Shown here piece by piece: positions 18,364 through 26,974 of a DNA stretch of 64,000 nucleotides (the first letter of the stretch is position 1; every line of letters starts with the position of its first letter). The position numbers and the translations under genes are program-made. The notes beneath the pieces were generated by a model. It had not been told where the DNA came from, did no database searches, and worked only from the letters and a program-made list of their open reading frames with translations. Origin of the DNA: Psychrobacter sp. UBA5136 (lineage in GTDB: Bacteria > Pseudomonadota > Gammaproteobacteria > Pseudomonadales > Moraxellaceae). The stretch spans positions 39,353-103,352 of the forward strand of contig NZ_DHYG01000008.1 in the NCBI RefSeq assembly GCF_002414005.1, in the 5' to 3' direction.

Positions 18364-18794
18364 GCACATCCACTACGCCAGCTAGCGAGGCCAATCCAGG
18401 TTGCAGCGCAAGCTAAGATGACAGTGATTACGGATAGGACAAGTCCGGTCGGCATACTGGCCCACGCGTCCTTTGCATGAATGAACGAGTTGATGACGCC
18501 CAGCACGAAGGTCGCTAATAGCAACAAAAAATAGATCAGTGGTTTACCCATTCGCTCATGCCCGCGAATCAGAGATACAATCGAGCCCAGCAAGGCGAAT
18601 CCATTGAATACCAGCGCACCTATCAGCAGCCAGGAGGCGAAGTTTTTCCATTGCAGCACATAGCTGGACCAGTAAGCGTAATCACTGAGTAAAACTCCGA
18701 TAAAAAGGGGCACCATCCCGGACAGAACAAACGCATGTAGCGGATGCAGGGGGTACAGGGCGGTGCCGGAGCGTCGGGCAACAGCACTGATCAT
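18360..18794 (-). CDS. DUF2231 four-helix membrane protein
   Basis: Inner-membrane protein of 144 residues. Four hydrophobic segments are visible: LHAFVLSGMVPLFIGVLL, FASWLLIGALVFNGFALLG, IYFLLLLATFVLGVINSF, and VLSVITVILACAATWIGL. The N-terminal HPLHAFVL motif with paired His and the HAKDAW loop are typical of DUF2231, a family thought to bind haem or take part in electron transfer; that role is inferred. Its stop codon overlaps the start of the PQQ-type dehydrogenase by four bases, so the two are translationally coupled. A coupled membrane redox partner for a sugar dehydrogenase makes biological sense but is not shown by sequence. It shares the raised GC content of its partner. Confidence 0.82.
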   Translation of the reverse strand: MISAVARRSGTALYPLHPLHAFVLSGMVPLFIGVLLSDYAYWSSYVLQWKNFASWLLIGALVFNGFALLGSIVSLIRGHERMGKPLIYFLLLLATFVLGVINSFIHAKDAWASMPTGLVLSVITVILACAATWIGLASWRSGCA

Positions 18795-19036
18795 AGCAAT
18801 TTCCTTATTGCTGGCAAATGAGGATTCGATCGTCCGTACAGATTTTACCGGCCCGAACTACGCTTTATAGAATTTATAACCCACAAAGAAGTAAAAGCGT
18901 TGCTTAAAACATACCAAAGCCAAGAGGGCTCTTCAACCTTTTTTCGAGTTATTTCCTGAAAATCAGTCGGTTATTAGCTCTTGGATGAGCACTTGCTATC
19001 GTCCTCAATAATTATCCGCTCAAATCTTTCTAGTCT

Positions 19037-20749
19037 TTAGCTAATGACAATTTGGCTATAAGTGTCTGTTGATGCTAAAGGTTGTTGTGAGTTTTGCACC
19101 GACCTCGTTGCTCCGGCAGCGCGTTTAATCAGCAGATCAACTGGCGCATCAGGGCTCAATGTTCCAAAAGCAAGGCCATGCTCGCCTGTAAGCCGTGAGC
19201 GACAAAATGCGTCTGCAATCTCCGTATTGTCGCTTAACAATAAAATTGAGGCCTGCAGCATTAATGCTAAGCGCTCAATTACGTAGCGACTGCGAAATTC
19301 TAAGGTTTCAATGTCATCAAAGCGTACTGCTAATAGGCTAAGCTCGGCATCATAATGTGGGTTCTTGCCAGCGGCTTTTTGTAACTCGGTAAATAGCGCG
19401 TTACGGGTTTCGGGCTCTCTTTTTAAGGCGCGCAGCACGTCCAAACATTGCACATTACCACTACCCTCCCAGATGGAGTTTAGCGGCGCTTGGCGATAGA
19501 GACGCGGCATGATATTTTCTTCAACATAGCCATTTCCTCCCAAACATTCCTGTGCTTCATTGATAAGAACGGGCGTGCGTTTGCATATCCAATATTTACC
19601 AATAGCGGTCGCAATGCGCGCAAGGGCGGCTTCATGCGGGTCATTTTTTATCATACCTACCGCGCGCGCAATGCGCATAGTAAGCGCCAAAGCCGCCTCC
19701 GACTCTAGTGCTAAGTCAGCAAGTACATTACGCATAATCGGCTGGTCAATCAATAATTTACCAAAGGCTTCGCGCTGGCTGGTGTGATGAATGGCCTGTA
19801 CAATCGCTTGGCGCATTTGTGCGGCAGATCCAATCATGCAGTCCAGCCGAGTCAGTGCCACCATCTCGATAATGGTTGCGATACCGCGGCCTTCGACGCC
19901 GACCAATTCGCCAAAAGCGCCATGAAACTCGACTTCCGATGAGGCATTTGACCAGTCGCCAAGCTTGTCTTTGAGACGCTGAATACGAACGGCATTTTTT
20001 GTACCATCGGGACGAAAACGTGGCACCAAAAAGCAGCTTAGCCCATTCTCAGACTGCGCTAACACCAAATGAGCATCACACATCGGCGCTGAGAAAAACC
20101 ACTTATGACCAATAATCTCATAAGTACCGTCTTCTTGCCGTGTTGCTCGCGTGGTATTGCGGCGTAAATCTGAGCCACCTTGCTTTTCAGTCATGCCCAT
20201 ACCCATGGTACAACCCAATTTTTCTTCCATGGGCAAGCTGCGTGGGTCATATTGTTGCGATAACAATTTGGGCAGCCATTTCTCCGCAAGCTTTGGCGAA
20301 TGGCGTAAAGCAGGAATCGCCGCGTAACTCATAGACATTGGGCACCCAAAACCTGCCTCAGGCTGCGAGCCTAAATACATGACAGCGGCCCGCGCTACAT
20401 GAGCGCCTTCGCGGTCCTCATTGCGCCAAGCAAAATTATTCATCCCGTATTTCACGCCAGCCGTCATCAGCTCATGATAAGCTGGATGAAACTCCACCTC
20501 ATCTAAGCGGCGACCATAGCTGTCAAACGCGCGTAATTTAGGCCGATTTTCATTGGCTAAAAACCCACTAGCCATCATATCACCGCCCGTACGAGCGCCA
20601 AATTCACGTAAATGCTCTTTTGCCCACCCTGCTCCCTCACGCGCCACCGCCTCCATAAGCGCAGTATCCGTCAGCCAAGCGTTATAGTTCGCGAGCGCAA
20701 AAGGTTGATTGTTGACTTCATGCGTATTAAATTGATTTGTCAGGGCCAT
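19037..20749 (-). CDS. aidB: AidB-like acyl-CoA dehydrogenase
   Basis: Flavoprotein of 570 residues, close to the 541 of E. coli AidB, which has isovaleryl-CoA dehydrogenase activity and protects DNA during alkylation stress. Landmarks: LGSQPEAGFGCPMSMSYAAI (part of the AidB N-domain), GMGMTEKQGGSDLRRNTT (FAD/substrate loop, about 190-207), GHKWFFSAPMCDAHLVLAQ, ALTRLDCMIGSAAQMRQA and the C-terminal NEAQECLGGNGYVEEN (family acyl-CoA dehydrogenase signature). The gene is divergent from a PaaX-like regulator with an 88-base shared control region, which suggests catabolite-type rather than alkylation-type control. An ordinary branched-chain or aromatic acyl-CoA dehydrogenase role is possible. Confidence 0.85.
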   Translation of the reverse strand: MALTNQFNTHEVNNQPFALANYNAWLTDTALMEAVAREGAGWAKEHLREFGARTGGDMMASGFLANENRPKLRAFDSYGRRLDEVEFHPAYHELMTAGVKYGMNNFAWRNEDREGAHVARAAVMYLGSQPEAGFGCPMSMSYAAIPALRHSPKLAEKWLPKLLSQQYDPRSLPMEEKLGCTMGMGMTEKQGGSDLRRNTTRATRQEDGTYEIIGHKWFFSAPMCDAHLVLAQSENGLSCFLVPRFRPDGTKNAVRIQRLKDKLGDWSNASSEVEFHGAFGELVGVEGRGIATIIEMVALTRLDCMIGSAAQMRQAIVQAIHHTSQREAFGKLLIDQPIMRNVLADLALESEAALALTMRIARAVGMIKNDPHEAALARIATAIGKYWICKRTPVLINEAQECLGGNGYVEENIMPRLYRQAPLNSIWEGSGNVQCLDVLRALKREPETRNALFTELQKAAGKNPHYDAELSLLAVRFDDIETLEFRSRYVIERLALMLQASILLLSDNTEIADAFCRSRLTGEHGLAFGTLSPDAPVDLLIKRAAGATRSVQNSQQPLASTDTYSQIVIS

Positions 20750-20790
20750 AACTGCTATCTTCCTTGATTTCGGCTTATAAAAAGTTTCAC

Positions 20791-20816
20791 AACAGTTAGT
20801 ATTACATCTTACTGTT
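20791..20816. promoter_or_regulatory. Candidate operator between aidB-like gene and PaaX-like regulator
   Basis: The inverted repeat AACAGT (20791-20796) and ACTGTT (20811-20816) has 14 bases between its arms; extended arms of 11 bases match at 8 positions. It sits in the middle of an 88-base divergent region, so one regulator dimer could control both genes. Confidence 0.45.
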
Positions 20817-20837
20817 TATTTCGTCAAGGAATGTAAT

Positions 20838-21644
20838 ATGAAAAAACCCAGTCCTCGTTTACTCCTCTTACGTTTATTGACGGTAGCGGATAACCATACC
20901 CTTAATGTTAGTGAAGCTATTTTGGCAGGCTCAGTATTTGGTATGACAGAAAACAGCATTCGCGTCACCATGGCTCGGTTAACCCAAACAGAGCTTGCTG
21001 AGGCAATCGCACCTGCTACTTACCGATTAGGTCCCAAAGCTCGAAAACTAGGCGATGATGTGGCTTTGTGGCATACATTCGATAGAAAAACCATAAAATC
21101 GGACGGTTCATGGATAACGGTAGCAACGAGCGGCTTACCACGCAGCGATCGCAAGATACTCCGTGCTCGTGACCGCGCTTTATCGTTATTAGGGTTTCGC
21201 GAGCTAGACAAAGGGCTCTATATTCGCCCAAATAACCTACAAGGTGGTATCGATGGCGTTCGTAAGCGTCTATTAAATTTAGGATTGGGAGAAGAAGCCA
21301 TCGTCTTTAAGGCTTGTGACTTTGACGATAAGCGACAAAAAAAGGCTTTATTGCTTTGGTCAGATATGCAACTAGCCAAACATTATGAAGAGATGTCTTA
21401 TCAATTAAATCATTGGTTAGAGCATAAAGAAGGTTTAAGTGCAGATGTGGCGCTACGCGAGGTATTTATGCTAGGAGATGCTGGCATTCGCAGTGTGATA
21501 TTTGATCCATTATTACCTGCACCTTTAGTAGATGAAGCTGCACGGCAACAATATTTCAATACAGTACGGCGCTTTAACGATGAAGGCCGTCGGCTTTGGT
21601 TGGCGTTTTTTGATGCAAATCTTGCAAAGATCGATGAAACTTAA
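20838..21644 (+). CDS. PaaX-like transcriptional regulator
   Basis: DNA-binding regulator of 268 residues. PaaX proteins repress phenylacetate and related acyl-CoA degradation genes and respond to CoA thioesters. The N-terminal winged helix covers about residues 20-65: LNVSEAILAGSVFGMTENS followed by IRVTMARL, matching the PaaX helix-turn-helix with its characteristic RVTLSRL-like recognition helix. The C-terminal effector domain includes RSDRKILRARDRALSLLGF and LREVFMLGDAGIRSVIFDPLLP. AAGGA sits 7 bases before the ATG. It is divergent from an AidB-like acyl-CoA dehydrogenase, its most likely target, and its last four bases overlap the end of the convergent gene. The ligand is unknown; no paa operon is present. 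Confidence 0.83.
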   Translation: MKKPSPRLLLLRLLTVADNHTLNVSEAILAGSVFGMTENSIRVTMARLTQTELAEAIAPATYRLGPKARKLGDDVALWHTFDRKTIKSDGSWITVATSGLPRSDRKILRARDRALSLLGFRELDKGLYIRPNNLQGGIDGVRKRLLNLGLGEEAIVFKACDFDDKRQKKALLLWSDMQLAKHYEEMSYQLNHWLEHKEGLSADVALREVFMLGDAGIRSVIFDPLLPAPLVDEAARQQYFNTVRRFNDEGRRLWLAFFDANLAKIDET

Positions 21645-22660
21645 TCATTGGTCTCACGGTATAGTGTACTTTGTGATTCTTGCCTAAAGTCTTCGTAAGT
21701 AATGGCGGGCTCAGCCTCCGCTTCATTAGTCATTACCGCTGTGGGTTGTCCATTTGTGCCTTTTGCATTAGCAACTTTGCTTTTGTCAGTAGTATCTTTA
21801 ATAGCATCTTTATTAGTAGCGCCCTTATTATCAGTATTAACGTTGCTTGGTACGCTGGTTTGAGCCTCTTTGCTCGCTTGATTGCTGATATCAGTAGCGC
21901 TTTGCTGAGCGTTTGAATTTTCTTGTCTAGCATTAGTAGCAGACGCCCTATTTGCTGTATTTGTCTTCTCACTGTTCGGATTGGTTGTAGGCGCTGGGGT
22001 TGACGTTGACAAAACACCGGTAAAGATAAGCGTGACGACCACGGCAGCAATCAATGATGAGCCAACAATCATCCCTACAATGAGCGCTTTTTTGCTACTT
22101 GCCGGCGCACTCTCTTTTAATAGATTACCTTCTTTTAATGGAGCGGGTTGAATTGGGCTTTGTATGACTAAATCGTTACTATCACCGACAATATCAGGGC
22201 TTTCAGAGTTATCATTAGCCTCATGACTTAAAGGGACTTCCTCTCTTACGACAGCGTCATTAGGCGCGTCTGCACTACTTACACCTAGCCACTTATCTTC
22301 ATCAGCAAAATCTAAATTAACCCCCGTGCTTCTGCTACCGACACTACTGTCTCCCTGTAGACCAGCCTCTTGCTGCCTCTCACCTTGTTGAGTGGCAAAC
22401 AACGCTAGCTCTGCTACGCTCAGCGGCTCATATGAGGACAGTTTATCAGCATTTTTTAGCGGAGCGAGCTTGCTCTCGCCACTAATGCCATTAGTTTGTT
22501 CGCGAAGACCTTCATTATCAGTGCTATCCACATTTTCAACGCGCGTGATAAAGCGCTCATAAATATTATCTTTACGCGCGCGCCTTCGCGGCTTAGCATT
22601 AGCGATTCTGGCCAAATTTGCCTCTAAATCTGCACTTTTCTTACTTTTTTTGTCGCTCAT
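21641..22660 (-). CDS. Unknown single-pass membrane protein with disordered tail
   Basis: A 339-residue protein with no recognised family. It begins with a very basic, Lys/Arg-rich cytosolic head (MSDKKSKKS, PRRRARKDNIYERFI), continues through an acidic, low-complexity region, then has one clear transmembrane helix at about residues 195-217 (ALIVGMIVGSSLIAAVVVTL). The remainder is an Asn/Thr/Ser/Ala/Lys-rich, presumably periplasmic, disordered stretch, ending TYEDFRQESQSTLYRETND. The architecture recalls SPOR- or TonB-like envelope proteins with a short functional end, but no SPOR or TonB signature is seen. It overlaps the convergent PaaX-like gene by four bases. Nothing in the neighbourhood explains its role. 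Confidence 0.7.
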   Translation of the reverse strand: MSDKKSKKSADLEANLARIANAKPRRRARKDNIYERFITRVENVDSTDNEGLREQTNGISGESKLAPLKNADKLSSYEPLSVAELALFATQQGERQQEAGLQGDSSVGSRSTGVNLDFADEDKWLGVSSADAPNDAVVREEVPLSHEANDNSESPDIVGDSNDLVIQSPIQPAPLKEGNLLKESAPASSKKALIVGMIVGSSLIAAVVVTLIFTGVLSTSTPAPTTNPNSEKTNTANRASATNARQENSNAQQSATDISNQASKEAQTSVPSNVNTDNKGATNKDAIKDTTDKSKVANAKGTNGQPTAVMTNEAEAEPAITYEDFRQESQSTLYRETND

Positions 22661-22928
22661 GAAGTGATACCAGAACAGTTAATGCCACCAAAATTAGATG
22701 ATTGCTAGAATTAAGGTAAAAATGGCGTATTTGCACGCTGTATTTGTGTGGCTAATTTACATCAATTGTTTGCTAAATTGTAACACTATCGTTGCCACAC
22801 AATATAGTAGGTCGTCTCTTCCTCTTCAAGTATAATTTTACGCGGGTCGCTATATTGTATAAAACAGCTAAAATATCTGATTAAATAAGCGTCATAAACA
22901 GATGGGCATCACAATATGGGTTTAAAAC

Positions 22929-23939
22929 ATGGATTTAAAACAACTCAACGCTTTTATTGCTATCGCTGATGTCAAAAGCTTTAGCGCAGCTGCTAGCAAG
23001 ACTGGATTGTCACAGCCAACCCTTAGCCGTTTGCTAAAGCAGCTTGAGACCGACATGGGCGTAGAATTAATCGACCGTTATCATAGGCCGCTACATCTGA
23101 CCGAAGCGGGCGCGTTTTTTTACGATAAAATCAGCACGATATTGACAGAGATTGATACCGTCACTAGCATGACCCAGCGCTTATCTATGCCAAGTAGCGG
23201 ATTAAACATTGGCTTTGTGCCATCGGTGCTGTACGGGTTATTGCCTGAGGTTATCGCTAAGCTCAAGCAGTCCAATCCTGATATCGAAGTCAATCTCAAG
23301 GACATCAGCTCCTATCAGCAAATTGACGCCCTAAAAAGCGGTGAGATTGACATTGGTTTTGGGCGCTTTGCCCATCAAGACCCATGGATTCAGCAAATAC
23401 TATTGCGCCACGAGCGCTATATGGTGGCGCTACCTAAAGCGCATCCGCTTGCTGATAGCGATGAACAGCGCTTGATTGATTTGGCGAACAATCGCTTAAT
23501 TTTATACCATCAGACGCATCTGCCTATAGCAACGACTGCGGCTGCTATTAATGCTACCACTAATAAAGGCGACCGAAACAAGGCATCATCTAATAAGCAG
23601 CCATCTCTTGCACCTGTGACCGAGCCTTTGCTGCATCTGTTCGCCCAATATGGCATCTCGCCATTTATGACCACCACGGTGAGTGATTTACAGGTGGCGC
23701 TCGGCTTGGTTGCCGCTGGTGAAGGCATTACTTTGGTGCCTGCCAGCCTAAAAACGGTGCGTACCGAGCAGATCGTCTATCGTCGCCTGCTGCACGAAAA
23801 TGCCACCTCTCCTATCTACCTCCATACCCTCAAAGACTTCGTGCACCCAAAAATCCCCGATTTACTAAGCGCGATTTATGAGGTATACGAACGCCGCGGT
23901 ATTACCTATCGGCAGCAGAGTTTTACCTCACAGCGTTAA
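22929..23939 (+). CDS. LysR-family transcriptional regulator
   Basis: Regulator of 336 residues. The N-terminal winged helix-turn-helix is textbook (MDLKQLNAFIAIADVKSFS, then AAASKTGLSQPTLSRLLKQL, residues 1-40). The effector domain begins near residue 90 with SGLNIGFVPSVLYGLLPEV; GEIDIGFGRF and ERYMVALPKAHPLA resemble the BenM/CatM group of aromatic-acid sensors. A low-complexity insert of about 25 residues (AAAINATTNKGDRNKASS, about 200-225) interrupts the second subdomain. No strong ribosome binding site precedes the ATG. The next gene, an Nramp homologue, is on the same strand 325 bases later behind its own Fur-like box, so co-regulation is uncertain. The LysR target is not identifiable. 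Confidence 0.88.
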   Translation: MDLKQLNAFIAIADVKSFSAAASKTGLSQPTLSRLLKQLETDMGVELIDRYHRPLHLTEAGAFFYDKISTILTEIDTVTSMTQRLSMPSSGLNIGFVPSVLYGLLPEVIAKLKQSNPDIEVNLKDISSYQQIDALKSGEIDIGFGRFAHQDPWIQQILLRHERYMVALPKAHPLADSDEQRLIDLANNRLILYHQTHLPIATTAAAINATTNKGDRNKASSNKQPSLAPVTEPLLHLFAQYGISPFMTTTVSDLQVALGLVAAGEGITLVPASLKTVRTEQIVYRRLLHENATSPIYLHTLKDFVHPKIPDLLSAIYEVYERRGITYRQQSFTSQR

Positions 23940-24074
23940 TCAGCGTGAAATTGGCAGATATCGGCGGCATATTGTGTTATAAAGAAACGGCAAAAAAACT
24001 CAGAGCTAGCTCTTGATATTCATAGCTGATTATGCTAACTATCGAGAATGGCGGTGCAAACAAAAAGTAATAAT

Positions 24075-24093
24075 AATGAGAATAATCATTCTC
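24075..24093. promoter_or_regulatory. Fur-like box upstream of Nramp homologue
   Basis: The 19-mer at 24075-24093 matches the classic Fur consensus at 14 of 19 positions, and its right half TAATCATTCTC at 10 of 11. It also contains the palindrome GAGAAT-AATC-ATTCTC (24078-24093). It ends 170 bases before the ATG. Confidence 0.55.
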
Positions 24094-24263
24094 CTGAATA
24101 GCAGCAGTATGCTAAAGTCGATACAAGATGAATCGTTTTATATTTCCATAACCAGCACTGATATTCAGCACTGGAAAAATGATATAAAACCTTTCTCTCA
24201 TGATCACTGGCAAACTGACACAGGTAAGTGATGATTTGCCGTTCCAACCATTTCGAGGTATTC

Positions 24264-25550
24264 ATGACCACACAACGACTCAATAACCCAAGCGCTACCG
24301 ACGATACCGTTGCCCTGCAGCAAGAAGGATTTAGCTGGCGGGCCTTTGGTCCCGGTATTTTAATGGCGACCGCTGCTATCGGTGGCTCGCATCTGATTTC
24401 ATCGACACAGGCGGGCGCTTTGTACGGCTGGCAGTTGGCGATTATGATTATTTTAGCCAACGTCTTTAAATATCCATTTTTTCGCTTCGGCACCGATTAT
24501 GTGTATGACACCGGCGAGAGCTTAATCGCAGGCTATGCCAAACGCTCAAAAGCCTATCTTTGGATTTACTTTATCCTATCTATCCTATCAGCGGTAATTA
24601 GTACTGGCGCGGTATCCTTAATTGCGGCGGTCATCTTAGGCTTTATGCTGCCTGCTTCTCTTGAGCTCTCAACCATGAGCTTGTCTATGATTATCGTCGC
24701 CGTATCGTGGTTCTTTTTGATTGCAGGTCACTATAAGCTGCTCGATGGCGTCACCAAGTGGATTATGATTGCCCTGACCACCGCAACGGTCGCCGCCGTG
24801 GTGATTGCTGCTGGCAAGCCGACGGTCATGGCGACAGATTTTGTCGCAGCGTCTCCTTGGAATCTTGCAACCCTCGGCTTTATCGTGGCGCTCATGGGCT
24901 GGATGCCCGCGCCGCTTGAGTTTGCGGCGATTACCTCGATGTGGACGTCAGCAAAAAGAAAAACCGACCACACCACCCACCGTCAAGGACTATTGGACTT
25001 TAATGTCGGCTATGCCGTTTCGGCTATCTTAGCGCTATTTTTCTTAGCATTGGGCGTGTTCGTACAGTATGGTTCAGGGCAAGAAATTGAGATTGCCGGT
25101 GCCGCTTACATCAATCAGCTGATTAATATGTATACCAGCACCATCGGTGAATGGTCACGGCTACTGGTCGCTTTCGTCGCCTTTATGTGCATGTTTGGCA
25201 CCACCATTACCTGTGCTGATGGTTATGGGCGTGCCAATGCCGAATGCTGGCGGTTGATTAAAGGTCAAAGCGATATTAATAAAAAACAAATCGCCTTTTG
25301 GACCACCTATGCAATTGGTGGCGGCTTGGTGATTATCACCTTCTTTACTGGCCAGCTGGGCTCAATGCTTAAGTTTGCCATGATATCGGCATTTGTCTCG
25401 GCGCCTATCTTTGGTTGGCTTAACTATTCATTGGTTAAAAATCATAAAAAACTGTCTGCTGGTATGAATGCTTTGTCGATTGCAGGACTGATATTCTTAG
25501 CAGGTTTTGCGCTCTTGTTCTTAGCGAACCTTGCAGGCTTTATTGGCTAA
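24264..25550 (+). CDS. Nramp-superfamily transporter lacking canonical metal ligands
   Basis: Inner-membrane protein of 428 residues with eleven helices in the Nramp/LeuT fold. The start at 24264 follows GAGG by about 5 bases. Ordinary Nramp transporters bind Mn(II) or Fe(II) with Asp and Asn of a DPGN motif in helix 1 and Met of an MPHN-like motif in helix 6. Here helix 1 reads GPGILMATAAIGGSHLISST and the helix 6 region reads VALMGWMPAPLEFAAITSMW, so Asp, Asn and the His of MPH are missing, while a Met-Pro pair remains. It therefore belongs to a divergent Nramp branch whose substrate may be another ion. The upstream Fur-like box suggests a link with iron or manganese supply. A terminator follows. 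Confidence 0.82.
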   Translation: MTTQRLNNPSATDDTVALQQEGFSWRAFGPGILMATAAIGGSHLISSTQAGALYGWQLAIMIILANVFKYPFFRFGTDYVYDTGESLIAGYAKRSKAYLWIYFILSILSAVISTGAVSLIAAVILGFMLPASLELSTMSLSMIIVAVSWFFLIAGHYKLLDGVTKWIMIALTTATVAAVVIAAGKPTVMATDFVAASPWNLATLGFIVALMGWMPAPLEFAAITSMWTSAKRKTDHTTHRQGLLDFNVGYAVSAILALFFLALGVFVQYGSGQEIEIAGAAYINQLINMYTSTIGEWSRLLVAFVAFMCMFGTTITCADGYGRANAECWRLIKGQSDINKKQIAFWTTYAIGGGLVIITFFTGQLGSMLKFAMISAFVSAPIFGWLNYSLVKNHKKLSAGMNALSIAGLIFLAGFALLFLANLAGFIG

Positions 25551-25568
25551 AAACGTTTCCACCAGTCA

Positions 25569-25614
25569 TAGCTCTCTATGATAAAAGCTCTTAGCTCTTT
25601 ATGGTAAAAGCAAG
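25569..25614 (+). repeat. Two-copy 23-base tandem repeat
   Basis: Copies beginning TAGCTCT at 25569 and 25592 share the pattern TAGCTCTNTATGNTAAAAGC, just before the terminator. The function is unknown. Confidence 0.5.
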
Positions 25615-25648
25615 AAAAGCCCTTTTAGCCCAGCTATGAGGGCTTTTT
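25615..25648 (+). terminator. Terminator after Nramp homologue
   Basis: AAAAGCCC (25615-25622) pairs with GGGCTTTT (25640-25647) around a 17-base loop, followed by T. Confidence 0.75.
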
Positions 25649-25872
25649 ACTGCGAAATCACTTATTGTAGTTAAAAGTGCTCAATACCAAAAACAAGGCT
25701 ATTTGTAACTAAATGTAAATTTCATAACAATAAGAAATTTATGATTTTAGCAATCTGAATAATGATTTTGTTAAATGTTTAATAAATGGATATTACTATG
25801 TCATAAATGAATGGTTTTAGTATAGTTAACAATACATTAAATTATTTTTAATAATTCCTGTTATGACAACGC

Positions 25873-25900
25873 TTTGCAGCCCTGAATAATTGAGTATAAT
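25873..25900 (+). promoter_or_regulatory. Promoter of the methylcitrate operon
   Basis: TTTGCA (25873-25878) and a perfect TATAAT (25895-25900) are 16 bases apart, 63 bases before prpB. The rest of 25649-25963 is AT-rich, with no gene and no operator that can be recognised. Confidence 0.6.
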
Positions 25901-25963
25901 CAAGCACAACAATTTTATTCCTTCTCATTCAATAAGATTATTCCTCCACGTAAGGACGACGAT

Positions 25964-26854
25964 ATGACCCTATCCGCTGGCGCTCGCTTTCGCAGTGCAT
26001 TGAAACAAAAAAATGATAATAACCAACCGCTCCAGATTGCTGGCGCGATTAACGCTTATACGGCGATGATGGCAACCCAAGTTGGGCATCAAGCGCTATA
26101 CCTCTCTGGTGCGGGCGTTGCCAATGCCTCGTTTGGTTTGCCTGATCTGGGAATGACCAGCCTTGATAACGTGCTTGAAGATGCACGCCGTATTACCGAT
26201 GCGGTTGATACACCGTTACTGGTCGATGTTGACACAGGCTTTGGCGGTGCTTTTAATATCGCCCAAACCATTAAAAAGATGGAAAAGGCAGGCGTGGCAG
26301 CCGTGCATATCGAAGACCAAGTGGCACAAAAACGCTGTGGCCATCGCCCAAATAAAGAAATCGTTAGCATCTCAGAGATGGTTGATCGCCTAAGAGCGGC
26401 GCTTGATGCCAAAACTGACTCTGACTTTGTAGTTATGGCGCGTACTGATGCTCTATCTGTTGAAGGGCTTGATGCCGCTGTCGAGCGCGCCGTTGCTTTT
26501 CAAGAAGCCGGCGCCGATATGATTTTTGCCGAAGCATTGACCGATATCAAGATGTATCGCAAGTTTACCGACGTCCTTGATATTCCAGTCCTCGCCAATA
26601 TGACGGAGTTTGGTCAAACCGACCTTTATACCACCGAACAATTATATGCGGTTGGGGTTGATATGGTGCTTTATCCATTATCAGCGTTTCGCGCGATGAA
26701 TAAAGCAGCTTTAAACGTGTATCAGCATCTGCTTGATGATGGTACGCAAGAACAAGTCGTCGACACCATGCAAACGCGTATGGAGCTTTATGACTTCTTA
26801 AACTACCATGAGTTTGAGCAAACCCTCGATAAATTGTTTGCTGATAATAAATAA
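25964..26854 (+). CDS. prpB: Methylisocitrate lyase PrpB
   Basis: Cytosolic Mg-dependent lyase of the isocitrate lyase/PEP mutase superfamily, 296 residues as in E. coli. It splits 2-methylisocitrate to pyruvate and succinate, the last step of propionate breakdown by the methylcitrate cycle. Landmarks: AINAYTAMMATQVGHQALYLSGAG at the N-terminus (given in two parts, AINAYTAMMA and GHQALYLSGAG), DVDTGFGGAFNIAQTI (metal-binding Asp), the catalytic loop KRCGHRPNKE with the essential Cys (about residue 125), and ARTDALSVEGLDAAVERA. First gene of the prp cluster with its own promoter and 120 bases before prpC. No PrpR or GntR regulator is adjacent. Confidence 0.96.
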   Translation: MTLSAGARFRSALKQKNDNNQPLQIAGAINAYTAMMATQVGHQALYLSGAGVANASFGLPDLGMTSLDNVLEDARRITDAVDTPLLVDVDTGFGGAFNIAQTIKKMEKAGVAAVHIEDQVAQKRCGHRPNKEIVSISEMVDRLRAALDAKTDSDFVVMARTDALSVEGLDAAVERAVAFQEAGADMIFAEALTDIKMYRKFTDVLDIPVLANMTEFGQTDLYTTEQLYAVGVDMVLYPLSAFRAMNKAALNVYQHLLDDGTQEQVVDTMQTRMELYDFLNYHEFEQTLDKLFADNK

Positions 26855-26974
26855 GCGTTACGTCAGCCACAAGCAAAATCATCCGCATTATTTGGTTTTG
26901 ATTTTGCTTTTCAACGTTTTCACATCCTTTATTTTTTAAACCAAAAAAAAGGCTACCAACAAAAGGAATTTAAC

